Part shown: positions 5,874 through 8,619 of the stretch, one piece after another
Layout: every line of letters begins with the position of its first letter
How positions within the stretch are numbered: the stretch's first letter is position 1
NCBI GenBank assembly: GCA_035293845.1
Contig: DATGMB010000066.1
Span: 1 to 8,619 of the forward strand
Reading direction: 5' to 3'
Source: DATGMB01 sp035293845
GTDB lineage: Bacteria > Acidobacteriota > Terriglobia > Bryobacterales > Bryobacteraceae
DNA: 8,619 nucleotides
Translations under genes and position numbers: made by a program
The notes under the pieces: generated by a model
The model's database searches: none
What the model saw: only the letters and a program-made list of their open reading frames with translations
Told to the model about the DNA's origin: nothing

Positions 5874-6887
5874 ATGCCGTCGGCGGACCGTGTGGCATGG
5901 GCACAGTTTCGCGTCGGGTTGGTGGCGGTGGTCGCGCTCATCATCCTGGGCGTGCTCCTGTACCTGCTGACCGGAGGCATGCTCTTCCACGAACGCTCGA
6001 CGCTGTACCTCTATGTGCCGGACGCGACCGGGATCGGTCCGGGCTCGCCCGTCGAGGTCGATGGCATCCCGGTCGGCAAGGTCTCCAGCGTAGCGCTGTC
6101 GGGATCCGCCGATCCCATGCGGGTCGTCCGCGTGACGTTCTGGGTCCCGCGCAGCATGCTGCAGACGATTCCGGCGGAGTCGTTCGCGCAGTTGAGCGTT
6201 TCGTCGCCGGTCGGCGACAAGTACGTCGACATCACCCGCCAGGGCACGGGCATCCGGCGCCCCGGCACCGAGGTGGCCTACAAAGAGCAGCCGGACCTTT
6301 TCAAGTCGCTGGATCTGACCGGGCTCGAGAAGCAGCTTCGCGATGTGGATGCGCTCCTCGCGGACATCCAGTCAGGGCGCAGCGCGCTGGGTCAGTTCGT
6401 GCTCGGAAGGGAAATGTACGATGATTTGCGGCGCCGTTTCACCGAGATCGAACAGTCCGTCCGCAAGGCGGCAAACACCACTACGCCGATCGGCCAGGCG
6501 CTCTACACGGACCGGCTCTACCGGCGGATGCTGGAGCCGGTCCAGGCGCTCGATCAGACCCTGGCAAAAATCCAATCGGGCCAGGGCATGGGGCAGTTGC
6601 TGCGCGACACCGGCACGTACGCGGAGCTTCGGTCCACCGTCCACGATTTGCAGCAAAGCATGGCCACTCTGGCTGCGTCCCCGTTCTTCCAATCCGACGA
6701 GACCTATCGCGAATGGAACCGCACGGTGTCCTCGCTGATCGAATCCGTGCAGCAGTTCAACACCAGTCCAATGATGACCACTTCTCAGATGTACGACAAC
6801 CTCAACGGAGCGGCCCGCCAATTCCTCGGGACCCTGCGGGACTTCCACACCAATCCGCGGAAATACCTCAAATTCAAGATATTTTAG
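5874..6887 (+). CDS. MlaD-family (MCE domain) lipid-transport protein
   Basis: This 337-residue protein has an N-terminal membrane anchor at about 14-34 and a single MCE domain at about 42-123, recognised by GIGPGSPVEVDGIPVGKV and the VGDKYVDI strand. A long, mostly helical region runs to the C-terminus (about 143-337). MCE proteins form hexameric rings or tubes in the periplasm that pass lipids between membranes, usually with MlaE permease and MlaF ATPase. Neither partner is in this window. ATG 5874 is chosen because homology starts there and a TACAAT box lies just upstream; the open frame extends to 5598 antisense to tatA and is not credible there. Its stop overlaps that of the convergent PEP-CTERM gene by 4 bases. 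Confidence 0.88.
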   Translation: MPSADRVAWAQFRVGLVAVVALIILGVLLYLLTGGMLFHERSTLYLYVPDATGIGPGSPVEVDGIPVGKVSSVALSGSADPMRVVRVTFWVPRSMLQTIPAESFAQLSVSSPVGDKYVDITRQGTGIRRPGTEVAYKEQPDLFKSLDLTGLEKQLRDVDALLADIQSGRSALGQFVLGREMYDDLRRRFTEIEQSVRKAANTTTPIGQALYTDRLYRRMLEPVQALDQTLAKIQSGQGMGQLLRDTGTYAELRSTVHDLQQSMATLAASPFFQSDETYREWNRTVSSLIESVQQFNTSPMMTTSQMYDNLNGAARQFLGTLRDFHTNPRKYLKFKIF

Positions 6888-7576
6888 CTGGCGCGCGCCC
6901 GGCGGCGAATCCGCTTTCGCGCGAGCGCGAGGCCGAGCAGGGCGCTTCCCGCCAGCGCGAACGATGCGGGCTCCGGCGTGGGAGTCGCGGCGTCGAGTTG
7001 GAACGCGGCTCCCGCAGCGTTGTTCAGGGTCCACGGCCCGGTGGCGCTCCCGTGCTCATTCTGCGCCAGCGTCACATTCGCGTCGTTGTAGACGTAATAC
7101 CAGCCCTGTTCCGAGTTGGGGTCGGTTTCCTGCGCCACCAGCCAGTACGGCGTGTTCGCCGAGAGGCTGCAACCGCTGGCGCAGTGGAAACTCACCAGTC
7201 CCGGGCCGGGATTGGTCCGGTTCGGTATTGTGCCGATCTGCGTCAGACTGCCGATAATGCTTCCCGGCATTCCCGAGGCATCGGATTCGAAGTACAGGCT
7301 CACCGGCTGATCGTTCGGCAGGTCGCTAAAGTTGCCCAAGGCCAGCAGGGCATTCGAGACCGTGCCCGCGGCGGTGAGCGAGAACGGCATCGCCATTACC
7401 TGGTTGTAGGTCGCATTCGAGCCGGCGACAAACCAACTCGTAGTGCTGTCGAAAGCGGGGCCGGAGCCCGGGTTCAGGTTGGTGTACAGGATGGTGTCAG
7501 CCACGGCGCCTGAGGGCGAGAGCGTGATCGCCACCAGCGCCAAAACCGAGGGGTGCAACCAAAAGTTTCGTGACAC
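6884..7576 (-). CDS. PEP-CTERM anchored extracellular protein
   Basis: This 230-residue secreted protein starts at GTG 7576, chosen because GGAAGG lies 7 bases upstream and a signal peptide follows at once (about 6-26, cleavage after AVA). The middle is a beta-rich domain with the NDQPVSLYFESD, GMPGSIIG and TPYWLVAQ stretches, recalling choice-of-anchor R-type domains. One cysteine pair (Cys132 and Cys136) may form a disulfide. The end is a classic PEP-CTERM sorting signal: PTPEPAS at 199-205, a hydrophobic helix at 206-219 and a basic tail. Such proteins are processed by an exosortase and exported, often in exopolysaccharide producers. No exosortase gene is visible here. The specific ligand or role is unknown. 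Confidence 0.87.
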   Translation of the reverse strand: MSRNFWLHPSVLALVAITLSPSGAVADTILYTNLNPGSGPAFDSTTSWFVAGSNATYNQVMAMPFSLTAAGTVSNALLALGNFSDLPNDQPVSLYFESDASGMPGSIIGSLTQIGTIPNRTNPGPGLVSFHCASGCSLSANTPYWLVAQETDPNSEQGWYYVYNDANVTLAQNEHGSATGPWTLNNAAGAAFQLDAATPTPEPASFALAGSALLGLALARKRIRRRARAS

Positions 7577-7721
7577 AGCAATACCTTCCCAATGCGGATG
7601 TGGAGCAGGCGTCCCGCGCTCCTTGTTGACGAATACCACCCCAGTTGTTCGCGCCTCAACACGCCCAGGTCTCAATAAGGTGAAGAAGCATACATTCGGC
7701 GGCCCTGCGGCGCGTGTAGGC
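7577..7721. other. Gene-free spacer upstream of the PEP-CTERM gene
   Basis: This is 145 bp between two leftward genes. A weak leftward promoter can be drawn (TTGAGG, 18-bp gap, TATTCG) in the half nearer the PEP-CTERM gene. I see no convincing terminator for the DUF4337 gene and no other coding frame with family character. Confidence 0.4.
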
Positions 7722-8249
7722 TCACATCCCCAAACCGGTGAGCGCGATCACTGCGCCCAACGCCCCGGCAGCCATACCCAGCGTGGGAAACATCGTCTTG
7801 CGGGATATAAAGTAAAGCGAGGTCAGCACCAGGCCGATTTCGAGCAGGCCTTCGCCGATGTCGTAGCGCAGCGCGCGATGTTCGTCCGCCTCCGCCTGCT
7901 CGCCGGCGTGTTGCGCCGTTTCCTGGATGCCCTTGGCCTGCTGCTCGTACTTCTTCTTTTGCGCGGCATAGTCGGCGCGCATCTTGTCCGCCGCGCCGTT
8001 GCTCGCTTCGAGCACAGTCAGCAGGTTCTCGCCGAGCTCCAGGTTGTGGAACTTCACGCGCGTGGCCTGGTAATGCGACCACTCGTCGTTGGCGGCCGAC
8101 TGGTGCATGATCGCCGCCGTATGGGTGCGATGCGAGGCAATCGTCACGATCGCCAGCGCCACCGCCAGCACCGCCGCCAGAATCCCGACCCGCTGTCCTA
8201 CGGGATCGACCGAATGAGCGCTCTCGTGGTGGATTTCCAGTTCTGCCAT
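7722..8249 (-). CDS. DUF4337 membrane protein
   Basis: This 175-residue protein matches the DUF4337 layout. It has a short hydrophilic N-terminus, a membrane helix at about 20-38 ending in the typical ASHRTHT, then a helical soluble part with NDEWSHYQA at 54-62. A coiled coil rich in Lys, Glu and Gln lies at about 88-126, with two more membrane helices at about 129-148 and 152-173. The function of the family is unknown; the shape suggests a membrane protein with a coiled-coil loop on one face. The start ATG 8249 has no strong ribosome site but a TACAAT box lies 16 bases upstream. It is divergent from tadA and followed by the PEP-CTERM gene on the same strand. Confidence 0.83.
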   Translation of the reverse strand: MAELEIHHESAHSVDPVGQRVGILAAVLAVALAIVTIASHRTHTAAIMHQSAANDEWSHYQATRVKFHNLELGENLLTVLEASNGAADKMRADYAAQKKKYEQQAKGIQETAQHAGEQAEADEHRALRYDIGEGLLEIGLVLTSLYFISRKTMFPTLGMAAGALGAVIALTGLGM

Positions 8250-8314
8250 GCCCGATTGAGTACCATTGTAAGCTAGGGCTAAATGAGGCCGCCCAACCGG
8301 GCCGATGGCTGCGA
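8250..8314. promoter_or_regulatory. Divergent promoter region between the DUF4337 gene and tadA
   Basis: A minus-strand TACAAT at 8265-8270 would serve the DUF4337 gene with a very short leader. For tadA, TTGAGT at 8256-8261 with CTAAAT 17 bp later (8279-8284) is a weak possibility. The two would overlap. A small GCCC-AACC-GGGC hairpin at 8291-8302 lies in the tadA leader. Confidence 0.35.
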
Positions 8315-8619
8315 ATGACCGACGAGGACTGGATGCGAAGCGCCGTTGAGCTCGCCCGCCAGGGCGAGACCGAGGGCGAGGTGCCTGTAGGGGCGGTGGT
8401 GGTGATCGCGGGCGAGATCGCCGGGCGCGGCTGGAATGCGCCGGTGGCGCGGCGCGATCCGACCGCGCATGCCGAGATCCTCGCGCTTCGTGAAGCGGCG
8501 CAGCGCAGCGGCAATTACCGCCTTCCCGGCGCCACCCTCTACTGCACCCTCGAGCCTTGCGTCATGTGCGCCGGCGCTCTGGTGGCCGCGCGCGTCGAGC
8601 GCCTCGTGTTCGGAGCGCG
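8315..8619 (+). CDS. tadA: tRNA-specific adenosine deaminase, partial
   Basis: The first 101 residues are present; the gene runs off the right edge. TadA converts adenosine 34 to inosine in the tRNA-Arg(ACG) anticodon so that one tRNA can read three arginine codons. The catalytic zinc site is complete: His52 and Glu54 in HAE, and Cys82 and Cys85 in PCVMC. The GEVPVGAVVV and LYCTLEPCVMCAGAL stretches are typical of the family. The start ATG 8315 (MTDEDWM) fits family starts, although no ribosome site is clear. ATGs at 8283 and 8305 are out of frame. Confidence 0.93.
   Translation, partial: MTDEDWMRSAVELARQGETEGEVPVGAVVVIAGEIAGRGWNAPVARRDPTAHAEILALREAAQRSGNYRLPGATLYCTLEPCVMCAGALVAARVERLVFGA

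Noticed and set aside
7443..8276. 277-residue rightward frame opposite the DUF4337 gene
   Set aside because: Shadow of the DUF4337 and PEP-CTERM genes; no family features.
8283..8307. ATGs at 8283 and 8305 as tadA starts
   Set aside because: Both are out of frame with the tadA zinc-site residues.
1..8619. CRISPR arrays, tRNA or rRNA genes
   Set aside because: No regularly spaced repeat array beyond the two-copy repeat at 91-135, and no RNA gene signature was recognised by eye on either strand.

Overview
The window is GC-rich bacterial DNA with compact, well-formed genes. The gene mix points to an Acidobacteriota-like soil bacterium, perhaps of the Solibacter/Bryobacter type. That mix is an aa3-type oxidase operon with two subunit-III genes and a small CxxC membrane protein, a PEP-CTERM protein, a DUF4337 protein, and a small CxxH/CxxC protein behind tatA. 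The taxonomic guess rests on recalled family distributions, not on a search.

Layout. (1) Positions 1-135 look like the end of an insertion sequence: the start of a leftward transposase gene cut by the window edge, then two 20-bp direct repeats 25 bp apart. (2) Positions 157-4670 hold a rightward operon behind an extended -10 promoter: coxB, coxA, two subunit-III genes, subunit IV, and a 73-residue CxxC membrane protein translationally coupled to subunit IV. (3) Positions 4678-5315 hold an ORF6N-domain DNA-binding gene. A palindrome lies upstream of it and a second lies inside its coding sequence; their 21-bp cores are exact reverse complements. (4) Positions 5329-5771 hold a leftward pair: tatA and an 81-residue CxxH/CxxC protein that seems to start at CTG and is easily missed. 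(5) After a divergent promoter region, a lone MlaD/MCE protein runs rightward to 6887. Its stop codon overlaps that of a leftward PEP-CTERM protein. (6) A leftward DUF4337 membrane protein follows. Divergent from it is tadA, the tRNA adenosine deaminase, cut by the right edge.

How the genes work together. The cox genes encode the terminal oxidase of aerobic respiration. Subunit II takes electrons through CuA, subunit I reduces oxygen and pumps protons, and subunits III and IV support it. The CxxC protein at the operon end could help in oxidase assembly, but this is inference from position. TatA, the MCE protein and the PEP-CTERM protein all concern the cell envelope but form no single pathway here. 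tadA is housekeeping.

The most unusual signal is the pair of matched palindromes around the 5' third of the ORF6N gene. The internal copy is spelled with codons that are rare in such a GC-rich setting, which suggests selection on the DNA itself. Autoregulation by DNA looping, or an invertible segment, are the main hypotheses.
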